Below are positions 54,162-62,989 of a stretch of 64,000 nucleotides of DNA, one piece after another. Numbering within the stretch: position 1 is the stretch's first letter; each line of letters opens with the position of its first letter. A program made the translations under genes and the position numbers. The notes beneath the pieces were generated by a model, which did no database searches, was not told the DNA's origin, and saw only the letters and a list, made by a program, of their open reading frames with translations. Source of the stretch: Streptococcus salivarius (lineage in GTDB: Bacteria; Bacillota; Bacilli; Lactobacillales; Streptococcaceae); assembly GCF_002094975.1 (NCBI RefSeq), contig NZ_CP015283.1, positions 1,969,501 through 2,033,500 of the forward strand. Direction: 5' to 3'.

Positions 54162-54755
54162 ATGCTCATTCAATATCTTATAAAGCAATCTAGAAAACCG
54201 AGTGGTCTTGTCGGTCGATTGATTACCAACATCTGGTCGTCCTATTTCAAGGAACTCAGCCTTTGGGCAATCAAACAAACCACTATCCCCAACAATAGTC
54301 GGATTTTAGAAATCGGCTATGGCGGTGGCAGCACTATTAAGAACCTTCTTGAGTTAGATAAAAATCTTGACATTCATGGTATTGATATTTCCGAAGAGTC
54401 TTATCATACTGCTAGACGAATTCATTCAGATGCTATAGAAAACAGAAGTGTTAAGCTGAGGATTGGCAATGTAGCAAACCTTCCCTACCAAAATAATGAT
54501 TTTGATTTGGTATTTGCCATCCAGACACATATTTTCTGGGAGGATTTAAAACAGAGTTTTCAGGAAATCTATAGAGTCATGTCCAATCCTTCCACTTTGA
54601 TTATTGCTTCCGAGAAAGAAAAAATAAAATATCATATGACAGATTATGGAACAAGCCATGAATTGAAACAGTTGTTAGCAAGCATTGGCTTTTCAAAGAT
54701 TGAAGAAAAGCAAAATTACAAATGGGTTGTGTATGTTGTCACTAAGAGTGATTAG
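54162..54755 (+). CDS. Class I SAM-dependent methyltransferase
   Basis: A 197-residue methyltransferase. Motif I ILEIGYGGGSTIKNLL is near residues 49-64, the acidic end of beta-2 in IHGIDISEESYHTA near 76, NVANLPYQNNDFDLVFAIQTH near 103-123 (motif II/post II). The substrate is unknown; similar UbiE-like enzymes act on small molecules or lipids. GGGAGGG lies 3 bases before the ATG at 54162. It is divergent from the TetR gene and probably regulated by it. Confidence 0.88.
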   Translation: MLIQYLIKQSRKPSGLVGRLITNIWSSYFKELSLWAIKQTTIPNNSRILEIGYGGGSTIKNLLELDKNLDIHGIDISEESYHTARRIHSDAIENRSVKLRIGNVANLPYQNNDFDLVFAIQTHIFWEDLKQSFQEIYRVMSNPSTLIIASEKEKIKYHMTDYGTSHELKQLLASIGFSKIEEKQNYKWVVYVVTKSD

Positions 54756-54770
54756 GAAATTAAGCATAAC

Positions 54771-54820
54771 AAAAAGTAGTGAAGTGATTCCATCGTCGGA
54801 ACTTTCTTCACTACTTTTCT
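54771..54820 (+). terminator. Terminator between convergent genes
   Basis: AAAAGTAGTGAAG and CTTCACTACTTTT form a 13-bp stem usable on both strands. Confidence 0.75.
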
Positions 54821-54851
54821 TATCTCTTTCCTACTCACCACTATCAGCAAT

Positions 54852-55541
54852 TCAGAGTTGCCACTGCTCAATCAACCAATCCGAAAAAGCGTCATATCTT
54901 TCTTGGAGATGGTCATGATGTCCGTAGGGGTCAAATGCTGAATAAGTAGACACGCTCTGTTTTTTGATAAGTTCATGCACTTCTTTGGCATAACTAGGAG
55001 CTTTGGCCAGTCTATTCTTATGATTAGCCCCCTCGGTCAAACCGTTATGTAAATAGACTGAGCAAGACTTATTGATGGGCTGGTGGGCTTTGCAGTAAGC
55101 TACAAAATTTGGATACCAGAAGGATCCACAAATGGAGAAGAGCAAAGGCATCTTATCACTGCTATAAAGACTGGAAATAGCAGCCAAACCACCCAGCGAG
55201 TATCCTCCGTAAGCCATACGACTTTCATCCAGTCGAAACTCCTGTGTGATGCTTTTGAAAATATGCCCAAATAGATGGTCATGATAGCTGGCTAGCTTTC
55301 CGCCAAAATCAGAGCTTCCAGGTCTCAGAGCCTGAGCCTGCCAAGGCGTAAAATCATCCAAGCGACTCTGAGGTTCAAGTCCAACCAGGATAACAGAATC
55401 TTCCAACTTTCCCAGATAATCAAGCTGCCCATCGTTCAGAAAAACTACTGGATAAGCCTTCTTGGAATCATAGGACTCAGGAAGGGCAACTGTAACCTGA
55501 ATGTCATGGCAGACAAAGTCTTTATTTATTAACAAAGTCAT
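54852..55541 (-). CDS. Alpha/beta hydrolase of the siderophore esterase type (IroE/Fes-like)
   Basis: A 229-residue esterase. VALPESYDSKKAYPVVFLNDGQLDYLG is at the N-terminus, the nucleophile elbow MAYGGYSLGGLAAISSLY near residue 115-132, and FDPYGHHDHLQERYDAFSDWL with the likely His near 205. The family includes enzymes that open ferric siderophores or act on feruloyl esters. The ATG at 55541 overlaps the end of the binding-protein gene by 20 bases, with GAAAAGG just upstream, so it is part of the iron operon. It has no signal peptide, which fits release of iron inside the cell (inference). Confidence 0.8.
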   Translation of the reverse strand: MTLLINKDFVCHDIQVTVALPESYDSKKAYPVVFLNDGQLDYLGKLEDSVILVGLEPQSRLDDFTPWQAQALRPGSSDFGGKLASYHDHLFGHIFKSITQEFRLDESRMAYGGYSLGGLAAISSLYSSDKMPLLFSICGSFWYPNFVAYCKAHQPINKSCSVYLHNGLTEGANHKNRLAKAPSYAKEVHELIKKQSVSTYSAFDPYGHHDHLQERYDAFSDWLIEQWQL

Positions 55542-56538
55542 TAACCTTTTCAAGAGAATCAATCACAGATGGACCGTAATCCATAAGCTCATCATAAGAA
55601 ATAGTCATGATTTTCTTGTTTTTAACGGCTGGAACATTTTCAAGAACAGCGTTCTTTTCCATCTTGTCTGTTGCTTCCTTGTCCATGGCCTTATTACGGT
55701 CACTGGTTACATAGATAATCAATTCTGGTTCCATTGACACGAGATTTTCCAGAGTCAAATCTGATGTTCCTGTCGCAACATTGGTATAACCAAGCTGATT
55801 GAGCATACTTTCTTGAAGGGCAGATTTGTAAGTTCCAAAGGTCTCATCGTTGTAAGCACACATGATAAGAGCCTTCTTCAAGTCTTTGTCAGAAGACTTG
55901 TTTTTCTTTTTAACAGCGTCGATACGCTTTTGAAGTTGTCCCGCATACTTGTCTGCCTTGTCTTGAACGTTGAAAATGTCACCAATATTTTTAACATCTT
56001 CGATGATATTATTCAAATCTTGTTTAGTTGTTGAAACAGAAGCTTTTTGCGTATAGACAGGAATGTCGTTGCTGTTCCATGTACTGATGGTTCCCATTGA
56101 CTTGTCTGAGAACATCATGTTACGACCAATAAGAGCATCTGGTCCGTAAGCCAAGATGGCTTCTTGAGAAATTGTTTTCTTATCACCGATATGTGGGATT
56201 GAAGCAATGTCATCCTTATATTTATCGGTTACTTCATTGTCAGGGTTAAGCATACCGACAATTTTGTCTTTCAAACCAAGCTCAATCAAGATTTCAGTTG
56301 ATGAAAGGTTGTTGGTGATAACCTTTTCTGGTGCCTTTTTGAAGACTTGATCTAGCTCAGTTCCTTTATCGTCATAAGTTTTGACAGTCAAAGGATACTG
56401 GGTTTCTGACTTGGTCTTTTTCACCGTTTCTTTTGCTGTTGATGACGATGATGTGCTGTTTTTATATGTAGAACTGCATGCTGTCAATGTGAGGACTGCT
56501 GCAGCGATTAATGCGATACGAAATGTTTTCTTGTTCAT
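55522..56538 (-). CDS. Siderophore-type ABC transporter substrate-binding lipoprotein
   Basis: A 338-residue FhuD/FepB-type protein (class III, helical-backbone). The lipoprotein signal is residues 1-21 with lipobox LTAC; a Ser/Thr/Lys linker follows; the binding domain starts near residue 48 (LTVKTYDDKG). VITNNLSSTEILIELGLKDKIVGM near 75-98 and EAILAYGPDALIGRNMMFSDK near 125 are typical. It captures a ferric chelate or cobalamin-like ligand outside the cell and hands it to the permease at 57319. Its start is 20 bases after the ATPase stop. Confidence 0.92.
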   Translation of the reverse strand: MNKKTFRIALIAAAVLTLTACSSTYKNSTSSSSTAKETVKKTKSETQYPLTVKTYDDKGTELDQVFKKAPEKVITNNLSSTEILIELGLKDKIVGMLNPDNEVTDKYKDDIASIPHIGDKKTISQEAILAYGPDALIGRNMMFSDKSMGTISTWNSNDIPVYTQKASVSTTKQDLNNIIEDVKNIGDIFNVQDKADKYAGQLQKRIDAVKKKNKSSDKDLKKALIMCAYNDETFGTYKSALQESMLNQLGYTNVATGTSDLTLENLVSMEPELIIYVTSDRNKAMDKEATDKMEKNAVLENVPAVKNKKIMTISYDELMDYGPSVIDSLEKVNDFVNK

Positions 56539-56558
56539 AAGGCCTTCCTTTCCTAGGC

Positions 56559-57314
56559 TTATAAATACTGAATCATTGCCTGCTGGTCATCCGTCCAGGT
56601 AATACGACTCTGAACATCATAAACCGCCTGCAAGGATTGTGGGGTTACGGCATCCCTTGGGACACCTTGGGCAACAATCTCACCCCCTTTCATTAAGTAG
56701 ATATAATCTGAAAAACGACAGGCCAGTTGAATATCGTGGAGAACTGCGAGAACATTGATGCCGAGTTCCTTGACCAAGGCCAACATCTCCAACTGATACT
56801 TAATGTCCAAATGATTAGTAGGCTCATCCAATAAAAGTAGTTTGGGTTCCTGAGCCAAGGCACGCGCTAGGATGACTCTTTGTTTTTCGCCACCTGATAA
56901 GGACGAATAATAGCGTGTCTTCTTTTCAGACATGCCAACCTTGTCTAGGGCATCCTGAACGAGGACGTGATCCCGCTCTGATTCTTTTTGCAAAAAGGAA
57001 AGGTGGGGCGTTCGGCCAAGCATGACAATTTCTTCCACCGTACAATCAAATTGAAGGGTGTTAAACTGTGTCACAACGGCCATTTCTTTTGCAGTTTCCT
57101 TTAGGCTTACCTGGTCTAGGGATTTTCCATCAAGAAAAATCTGACCGCTATCTGGTTTCAACTGGCGGTAAATCGTTTTGAGCAAGGTTGATTTTCCACT
57201 CCCATTTGGTCCCAGTATGGTCTGGAATTGCCCACCTTCAACCTCAAGAGAGACACCGTTTAGGATTTTTTTCTCTCCAATCGAATAATGAATATCCTGA
57301 CACTTTACATCCAT
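56559..57314 (-). CDS. Siderophore ABC transporter ATP-binding protein (FecE/FhuC-like)
   Basis: A 251-residue ABC ATPase. Walker A GPNGSGKST is at residues 36-44, the Q-loop in VVTQFNTLQFD near 77, signature YSSLSGGEKQRVILARAL near 135-152, Walker B LLLDEPTNHLD near 158-168 and the switch His in VLHDIQLA near 190. It drives import through the permease encoded 4 bases upstream. Confidence 0.95.
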   Translation of the reverse strand: MDVKCQDIHYSIGEKKILNGVSLEVEGGQFQTILGPNGSGKSTLLKTIYRQLKPDSGQIFLDGKSLDQVSLKETAKEMAVVTQFNTLQFDCTVEEIVMLGRTPHLSFLQKESERDHVLVQDALDKVGMSEKKTRYYSSLSGGEKQRVILARALAQEPKLLLLDEPTNHLDIKYQLEMLALVKELGINVLAVLHDIQLACRFSDYIYLMKGGEIVAQGVPRDAVTPQSLQAVYDVQSRITWTDDQQAMIQYL

Positions 57315-57318
57315 AAGT

Positions 57319-58362
57319 CTAAACCACCTTCCTACGATTTCTAGTCACAATATAAATAAAGAAAGGTGCGCCAACCAAGGCTGTAAAGATTCCGATAGGT
57401 AGCTCCGCATTTTTGACGAGGATTCTAGCTAAAACGTCTGCCCAAACCACAAACAAGGAACCTAAGAGAGTTGCCACTGGGAAAAGCTTACGATAGTTAG
57501 TCCCGACTAAACTTCTAGCAATATGAGGGGTAATCAAGCCGACAAAGCCAATAATCCCACAGCTAGCAACTAAGATGGCCGTTATGACCGCAACAATGGC
57601 AATGTAAAGATACCAGTAGAGTCTAAGTGGAATCCCTAAAGTCAAAGCTGCTTCATCTCCCATCATCATGGCATTGAAGACACGATACTGAGTTGAGAAA
57701 AAGAGAAAGGCCAAACCAACCACTACTGCTGGAAGCATCACATCTGACCAAGATGTTCCTGTCAATGAACCCATGGTCCAAAACTTAATGGTCATGACAC
57801 TGTCTGCTGTCGCTCCAATAGAGATTATAAAATTGGCAAAGGCAATAAAGAGGGCATTGACAACCGTTCCAGATAAAATCAGGCCAGATGTGGTCACTCT
57901 CCCCTGCATAGAGGCAATGATTAGGACAAGAATCGTCGCTAGGATAGCCCCCACAAAGGCACCCAAGCCTACCACAGCCTTAAGGCCTAAAATGATGGCC
58001 AAGGTTGCTCCAAAAGTTGCCCCTGCCGAGATTCCCAGGATATAGGGTTCGGCAATCGGATTATTGACGGTTGACTGCATGACACTCCCAGACATGGAAA
58101 GACCTGCACCAACTATTAACCCTAGGAGAACCCTAGGAACTCGCATATTCCAGATAATAGCTTCAAGTGGCTTGGCTATGCTATGACTGGCAATCGGAAG
58201 CCCCAATTTACTGAAGATGACACCATAGGTATCACCTATATCTATAGTGACCGCCCCTAAAGACACTGCTACAAAAACTGACGCTACTAGTAAAACTAGA
58301 AGCAAACAGAGCAGGCTTAGGTAGCGGGAAAAAACAAGGTGTTTTGTTTTTTTAAAAGGCAT
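57319..58362 (-). CDS. Siderophore ABC transporter permease (FecCD family)
   Basis: A 347-residue FecCD/BtuC-type permease with about ten helices: AIIWNMRVPRVLLGLIVGAGLSMSGSVMQ, then NNPIAEPYILGISAGATFGATLA (residues about 47-95) and CGIIGFVGLITPHIARSLVGTNYRKLFP near 270-297, which are family hallmarks. GGAAAGGAGG lies 5 bases before the ATG at 58362; a longer frame is rejected. First gene of the iron operon and, as the only permease, probably a homodimer. Confidence 0.94.
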   Translation of the reverse strand: MPFKKTKHLVFSRYLSLLCLLLVLLVASVFVAVSLGAVTIDIGDTYGVIFSKLGLPIASHSIAKPLEAIIWNMRVPRVLLGLIVGAGLSMSGSVMQSTVNNPIAEPYILGISAGATFGATLAIILGLKAVVGLGAFVGAILATILVLIIASMQGRVTTSGLILSGTVVNALFIAFANFIISIGATADSVMTIKFWTMGSLTGTSWSDVMLPAVVVGLAFLFFSTQYRVFNAMMMGDEAALTLGIPLRLYWYLYIAIVAVITAILVASCGIIGFVGLITPHIARSLVGTNYRKLFPVATLLGSLFVVWADVLARILVKNAELPIGIFTALVGAPFFIYIVTRNRRKVV

Positions 58363-58413
58363 TAGCACCTCCTTTCCACCTGTAATGTCAGAAAATTTTG
58401 ACAATACCTTTCT

Positions 58414-58442
58414 AGTATAACATGCCTCAAAAATATGGGCAA
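58414..58442 (-). promoter_or_regulatory. Promoter of the iron uptake operon
   Basis: On the minus strand TTGCCC, 17 bases, TATACT (with an upstream TG). No clear Fur/PerR box is seen by eye. Confidence 0.6.
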
Positions 58443-58462
58443 GGTCATTTGAGGCTTACAAA

Positions 58463-58493
58463 GAAAAAAAGAGCAGTCACTTAACTACTCTTA
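58463..58493 (-). terminator. Terminator of the CPBP (3) gene
   Basis: On the minus strand AAGAGTAG and CTGCTCTT (one mismatch) are followed by a T run. Confidence 0.6.
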
Positions 58494-58532
58494 GGAATTA
58501 TAACTAACTAAAACAATGAAAATCAAGCTAGC

Positions 58533-59285
58533 TTAGGATTTCACTTTCTCCATACTGCTACCAGCAATTTTCATTGCAAGAAGAATTATCAACACCTTAA
58601 TCACAAGGGATAACCAAAGGCTCTCCTCAGTTGATGACAGTTGCGATAAAGCATTGACTAGCGCATGAGTCATGACACAAAGCCAAAGGCTTCTGGTCTT
58701 GGTATAAATAGCGGATAAGATAAAACAGTTGCTTAATAAACCTAGCAAAAATGGCAATAAATGAATCGTGGCCAGAGAGCCATCAATGTAAAAATAGAGG
58801 ATATGCCATAGTGACCACGCCAAAAATGTAAAGAGCGTGGACACTAGATAGGTCAACTTTTCTTGCAAAGCAGGCTGGAAAAAATAGCGCCAACCGATTT
58901 CTTCGATACCACCAAAGACAAGGGTTTTGCAAAATAAGATAATGGGGAGATACCAAGCCTGAATAATCATCCCTCCACTCAAGACCAGTGGTAAAAAATC
59001 CAAACCTAGAAAAATGAGGACTAAGAGATAGTTACTAAGAGGCTGTTTGACTTGGAAAAAATCTCTGACAAGTTGTTTAAAACTAGAGTGATGATAGCGG
59101 ATGCTAACATAGCCTCCCCAAATGGCTGATGACAAGCCACCTAAGATAAGGGTAAAGAGGCCAATTGGAGTTCCATAATCAACCCTAACTCCTCCTGCTC
59201 TTAGCAACCAAACTAGGAGACTGACCAGTAAGATTTGTCCAAGGGTCCCCACTAGATAAAGCAACAAGGCTTGTTTTCTTTTCAT
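58533..59285 (-). CDS. CPBP intramembrane metalloprotease (3)
   Basis: A 250-residue membrane protein with about seven to eight helices. Motif 1 GGIEEIGWRYFFQ is near residue 123-135, motif 2 AWSLWHILYFY near 154-164 and motif 3 CVMTHALVNAL near 204-214. It resembles the 52165 protein in length and motifs, suggesting paralogy. Function unproven; immunity or membrane proteolysis are the usual proposals. It lies 49 bases after the DUF4300 gene on the same strand and may be co-transcribed. Confidence 0.88.
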   Translation of the reverse strand: MKRKQALLLYLVGTLGQILLVSLLVWLLRAGGVRVDYGTPIGLFTLILGGLSSAIWGGYVSIRYHHSSFKQLVRDFFQVKQPLSNYLLVLIFLGLDFLPLVLSGGMIIQAWYLPIILFCKTLVFGGIEEIGWRYFFQPALQEKLTYLVSTLFTFLAWSLWHILYFYIDGSLATIHLLPFLLGLLSNCFILSAIYTKTRSLWLCVMTHALVNALSQLSSTEESLWLSLVIKVLIILLAMKIAGSSMEKVKS

Positions 59286-59334
59286 ATCTTGCTTCCTTTT
59301 TCTTGCCTATTTAAAACCTTCTTCTCACCTTAAG

Positions 59335-60174
59335 CTAGTCCATATCCACCCATTTGCCATTGTCCATGATAAAGGGTTTGGCTAGACCCGGTCCGGTATA
59401 ATCCTTGTACTTGGTTGTGAGATACTTGTAGCAATCTTTCTTACTAGCAAATTTTATGGCTTGGTAGGGCTCTTCGAAGGTCAATTTTTCGACAAATAAG
59501 TATCCATCTGTCGTAGGTACCAGGACGCCAACGTGACCGACAAAAAGGGAATCTCCATCCAGATTATCGTGGACAACGACTGACAGCATGCGTGCCTTGT
59601 CATCAAAGGTGAATTGCTTGTAGTAATCCTCCATATGCTTGGCGTGAATCTTGACATCTTGGGTGGCTTCAGTCTTGACCCTTGAAAAGAGAATTTCAAA
59701 GTCTGCCTGATCCTTGGCATCAAAGAGCTTGCCCTTGTCAATAGCGTCCTTATCTTGGAAAAGGAGCTCACTATCACTCTTGACCTGTGGAATCTTAATT
59801 TTGCCTTTCAGTAGCGTATAGGTGTTGATACGACAGTTGGTACCGATAAAGTCACCATGCTTAGCTGTCCACAGGCTACTGATTTTTTCCACATCATAGT
59901 CTGTTTTGCTAAATGGTGCAAAATCCCCAGAAAGTCCAACAGAACCCACGGTATCATTGTAATCCCTAACCAGATTGATAAAGTTATCCACACTCCCCTT
60001 TTCCAAATGTTTCGAGAGAATGGAGCGCACTTCATTAAGACTGGCCTTGCTATTAAGGTTGGAGTAGCTTGGTTTTTCCTCCTTTTTGTGGATATGTGCA
60101 AAAACTGCTAGACCGACGAGTAATAGGCTAGCGATAGATAAAAGAATTAGCGTCTGTTTTTTCAGATGTTTCAT
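59335..60174 (-). CDS. DUF4300 exported protein
   Basis: A 279-residue DUF4300 protein with an N-terminal membrane/signal segment (TLILLSIASLLLVGLAVFAHI, residues 8-28). Conserved parts are HGDFIGTNCRINTYTLLKG near 106-124 and VVHDNLDGDSLFVGHVGVLVPTTDGYLFVEKLTFEEPYQAIKF near 200-243. The Cys in TNCR, the His in GHVGV and nearby Asp suggest a papain-like fold, but no activity is known to me. It precedes the CPBP gene on the same strand. Confidence 0.85.
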   Translation of the reverse strand: MKHLKKQTLILLSIASLLLVGLAVFAHIHKKEEKPSYSNLNSKASLNEVRSILSKHLEKGSVDNFINLVRDYNDTVGSVGLSGDFAPFSKTDYDVEKISSLWTAKHGDFIGTNCRINTYTLLKGKIKIPQVKSDSELLFQDKDAIDKGKLFDAKDQADFEILFSRVKTEATQDVKIHAKHMEDYYKQFTFDDKARMLSVVVHDNLDGDSLFVGHVGVLVPTTDGYLFVEKLTFEEPYQAIKFASKKDCYKYLTTKYKDYTGPGLAKPFIMDNGKWVDMD

Positions 60175-60257
60175 AGGCGCCTCCTTGGCTTCATTATACC
60201 AGATTTTGCTGACTGCTCATTCTCAAGATGCTTTTTCTTGTGGATAAAGACTTTTAC

Positions 60258-60397
60258 TTGAGACTTTCCTTAGGTGATAGCGGACGCCAGCGAACTCCTT
60301 CGAAGTTCCATGGCTAATTTTTGAGCCTAAAGTCTCAAAAATTCCGAACGCCTGAAATACCAATGCTTCAGGCGTTTTTATCACGGCGTAAAGTCTC
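60258..60397 (+). repeat. Intergenic structured repeat, copy B
   Basis: A ~140-nt stretch matching 20596-20731: TTGAGAC, CCTTAGGTGA, GCGAACTCCTTCGAAGTTCC, the hairpin TTTTTGAGCCTAAAGT with CTCAAAAATT, and a terminal stem CGCCTGAA/TTCAGGCG followed by T. The terminal stem pairs in both copies with different bases. It lies between two minus-strand genes, so here it is not placed as a terminator of a plus-strand gene. Confidence 0.7.
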
Positions 60398-60456
60398 AGT
60401 TTAGACTCACACCATTTGAAGACTATGGAATGTTATCTTTTTTTCTCTATTTTTTA

Positions 60457-60999
60457 TTATTTCCAAAATAGTTGTTCAATTTTTATTATATTATCTACAA
60501 CTTTTTCGGGACTTTCCGATAAATCATTATCAATCCAAAAAGAAATAATGGTTTCAAAAGATGCAGAGAAGGCTTTTATCACAATTTCATCTGAAATCTT
60601 CGTATTTTTCTTGATCTTTTCTCTAATAGTTTTGTTGTTATTTATTAAGTCGCAAATTAGTTGTTGAACTTTATCTTTAAATTGAACGTGAGGTGCTTTT
60701 GATATTGCTTTAAAATGTTTATAGTCATTTTTAATTAATAGTAGAGCCTTTAAAAGCATGTCCTCTTTATCTAAATTTCCTTGAGCTAAAATCTCCCAAA
60801 ATCTTTGCATCGTCTCTGTTCCGATAGAGTATGCTAAATCATCCTTATCAAGAAAATGTTGGTAAAATGTTCCCCTACTAACATTTGCTCTCTGAGTTAT
60901 ATTTCCAATGGTTATTTTTGAGTACTCCATTTCAAGTAGGAGGTCTATCAAGGCAGCCTTGAGGTTAGTAACGCTATTAGTCTTTCTTTTATTTGTCAT
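60457..60999 (-). CDS. TetR/AcrR family regulator (2)
   Basis: A 180-residue TetR-type regulator with helix-turn-helix SKITIGNITQRANVSRGTFYQHFLDKDDL (residues about 26-54) and a C-terminal TetR_C domain. AT-rich. It is divergent from the DHA2 efflux gene, the typical pairing of a drug-responsive repressor and its pump. Candidate operators lie in the shared intergenic region at 61119-61155. Confidence 0.9.
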   Translation of the reverse strand: MTNKRKTNSVTNLKAALIDLLLEMEYSKITIGNITQRANVSRGTFYQHFLDKDDLAYSIGTETMQRFWEILAQGNLDKEDMLLKALLLIKNDYKHFKAISKAPHVQFKDKVQQLICDLINNNKTIREKIKKNTKISDEIVIKAFSASFETIISFWIDNDLSESPEKVVDNIIKIEQLFWK

Positions 61000-61118
61000 T
61001 TTTTCCTTAATTAAACATATTGTTTGATGTTGTCATGGTCAATATATGGGTATTATTATATTCTTTTTATGTGAATTGTAAAAGTAAAAAAAGACTGTTT
61101 TATGTTCACTAAGATAAT

Positions 61119-61155
61119 TGATGCATCATTAATCATTTAACAAAATAATTAATGA
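61119..61155. promoter_or_regulatory. Candidate TetR operator between regulator and efflux gene
   Basis: The perfect 10-bp palindrome TGATGCATCA (61119-61128) overlaps an 8-bp inverted repeat TCATTAAT, 14 bases, ATTAATGA (61126-61155). The repeat lies just upstream of the efflux gene start. Confidence 0.45.
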
Positions 61156-61170
61156 AGGGAATAGAATTTA

Positions 61171-62937
61171 ATGACAAAATCAAGAAAAATTCTAGGATTT
61201 ATAGGGCTAGTTTTAGCAATGTTTATGGGAGCTTTAGATGCAACGATTGTTAATATCGCCCTACCAAATATTATGGAAGACTTACATACTGGATTGACTG
61301 ATACAAGTTGGGTAGCAACAATCTATGTTTTAGCAATGTCTGTATTTATTATTACTGTTTCAAAACTCGCTGATATCTACGGTAGAAAATTGGTTATGCT
61401 AATTGGTGTTGTAATATTTGGTATTTTCTCATTCGCCTGCATGATGGCTGATTCATTATTACTCTTAATTATTTTTAGGTTCTTCCAAGGAATTGGAGGT
61501 GCCATATTAACTCCAATTGTTCTCCCCATGGGAATTGAACTATTGGGGAAAGAGAATACCAGCCGTATTACTGCTATTATGGGGGCCTTCAGTGCCTTAG
61601 CTGCAGCGGGAGGACCAGTAATTGGTGGTTTAATTGTCCATTGGACAACATATCATTGGATTTTTGGTATTAATGTTCCAATCGCCATTATTGCATTTTT
61701 GATGATCCTAGTGGGAACAAAAGAATCATATGATTTAACAATTTCAAAGAATATTGACAGGCTAGGTATTATTTTTCTTACTTGTACTTTAGGTGGACTT
61801 ATATTTGGTTTATTAGAAGGTCGCGAGTATGGTTGGGGTTCACAAACCATCATAGCTAGTTTTGTTATTAGTGTCGTAGGCCTATTTTTCCTTTTTTTAA
61901 CCGAAAGAAGAGTAAAATCACCTGTCATTGACTTAAAATTATTCAAGGAAAGTACGTTTACATCTTCAAGTCTTATTTATATGATTTTTGGATTTGCGAT
62001 TATCGTACCTTCATTAATCTTAAACTATTTCTTGCAAAATGTTCGCAACTATTCTGCTTTGCATTCAGCATATCTTATTATTCCTACTTCTTTAGCTATC
62101 GTAGTAGGTATGCCGTTAGCAACTAAAATGTACCAAAAAATTAGTGCAAGATTGCTCATTAGTATCGGTTTAGTTATTACAGCAGGTGGATTATTTATGC
62201 TTAGTCTTATTCAGTATAATACCTCACAAAGCATCATTGTTTGTTGTAATGTAATTATTGGTTTAGGACTAGGATTTATGGCAATGTCCTTAACATCATC
62301 AGTAAAATATTTACCAATTAATAAGGCCGGAATTGGGTCAGGTATCGTTAACTCTTCTAGATATGTTGGACAGGCCATTGGTATGGCTCTTCTCGTTACC
62401 ATTTTAAATAGTAATGTCAATATTGCTAAAACACAAATTAAGGAAACAGCGTATAACCAAATTGAAAAACGGGTTTTATCAACAGACGTAAAAAAAGTTG
62501 CTAAGAAGGAAATTGCAAAAACTTTCGATACGACTAAGAATAGTAATAGTATTTCAACCAAACAAAGCAATATGGGCGATACAATCAAAACAGCTGCTCA
62601 AAAAACAGATAATCTTCCAGAACCTAAAAAGGGGAGCAATTATAGAAAGATTTATGATACAAATCAGTTATTGATCAATGGAGTTGAAACCATTAGTTCA
62701 AGTGTCTCTCAGTTATCAAGCAGTTTAAAAACTATATCTGGAGAACAAGCTAAAGTTGGTACAGCGGTTAAATTATTAGCTCAAAGGGATGAATTATCAT
62801 CTGCTCTTAAAGTCATTGTCAATGAAAAAAATGATCAGTTAAGCAGGGCATTTGATAATGTATTTATTGTAGGAGCAATCGTTGTATTGATATGTACTCC
62901 GTCAGCTCTGATGACAGAAAAGCGAAAAGTTGAATAA
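61171..62937 (+). CDS. DHA2-family MFS drug efflux transporter with enlarged last loop
   Basis: A 588-residue MFS transporter of the 14-helix DHA2 family: FMGALDATIVNIALPNIMEDL near residues 18-38, the motif A-like SKLADIYGRKLVMLIG near 64-79, GIGGAILTPIVLP near 109-121 and GPVIGGLIVHWTTYHWIFGINVPIA near 149-173 (motif C region). Between helices 13 and 14 there is an unusually long hydrophilic, Lys/Ser-rich segment of about 140 residues (about 420-560), predicted outside the cell, which includes SVSQLSSSLKTISGEQAK. GAAGGGA precedes the ATG. The gene is AT-rich, suggesting transfer. Confidence 0.9.
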   Translation: MTKSRKILGFIGLVLAMFMGALDATIVNIALPNIMEDLHTGLTDTSWVATIYVLAMSVFIITVSKLADIYGRKLVMLIGVVIFGIFSFACMMADSLLLLIIFRFFQGIGGAILTPIVLPMGIELLGKENTSRITAIMGAFSALAAAGGPVIGGLIVHWTTYHWIFGINVPIAIIAFLMILVGTKESYDLTISKNIDRLGIIFLTCTLGGLIFGLLEGREYGWGSQTIIASFVISVVGLFFLFLTERRVKSPVIDLKLFKESTFTSSSLIYMIFGFAIIVPSLILNYFLQNVRNYSALHSAYLIIPTSLAIVVGMPLATKMYQKISARLLISIGLVITAGGLFMLSLIQYNTSQSIIVCCNVIIGLGLGFMAMSLTSSVKYLPINKAGIGSGIVNSSRYVGQAIGMALLVTILNSNVNIAKTQIKETAYNQIEKRVLSTDVKKVAKKEIAKTFDTTKNSNSISTKQSNMGDTIKTAAQKTDNLPEPKKGSNYRKIYDTNQLLINGVETISSSVSQLSSSLKTISGEQAKVGTAVKLLAQRDELSSALKVIVNEKNDQLSRAFDNVFIVGAIVVLICTPSALMTEKRKVE

Positions 62938-62989
62938 CTAAATTATTTTATAATAGGAAAAGCCAGTCTAAACTTTAGGCTGGCTCAAA

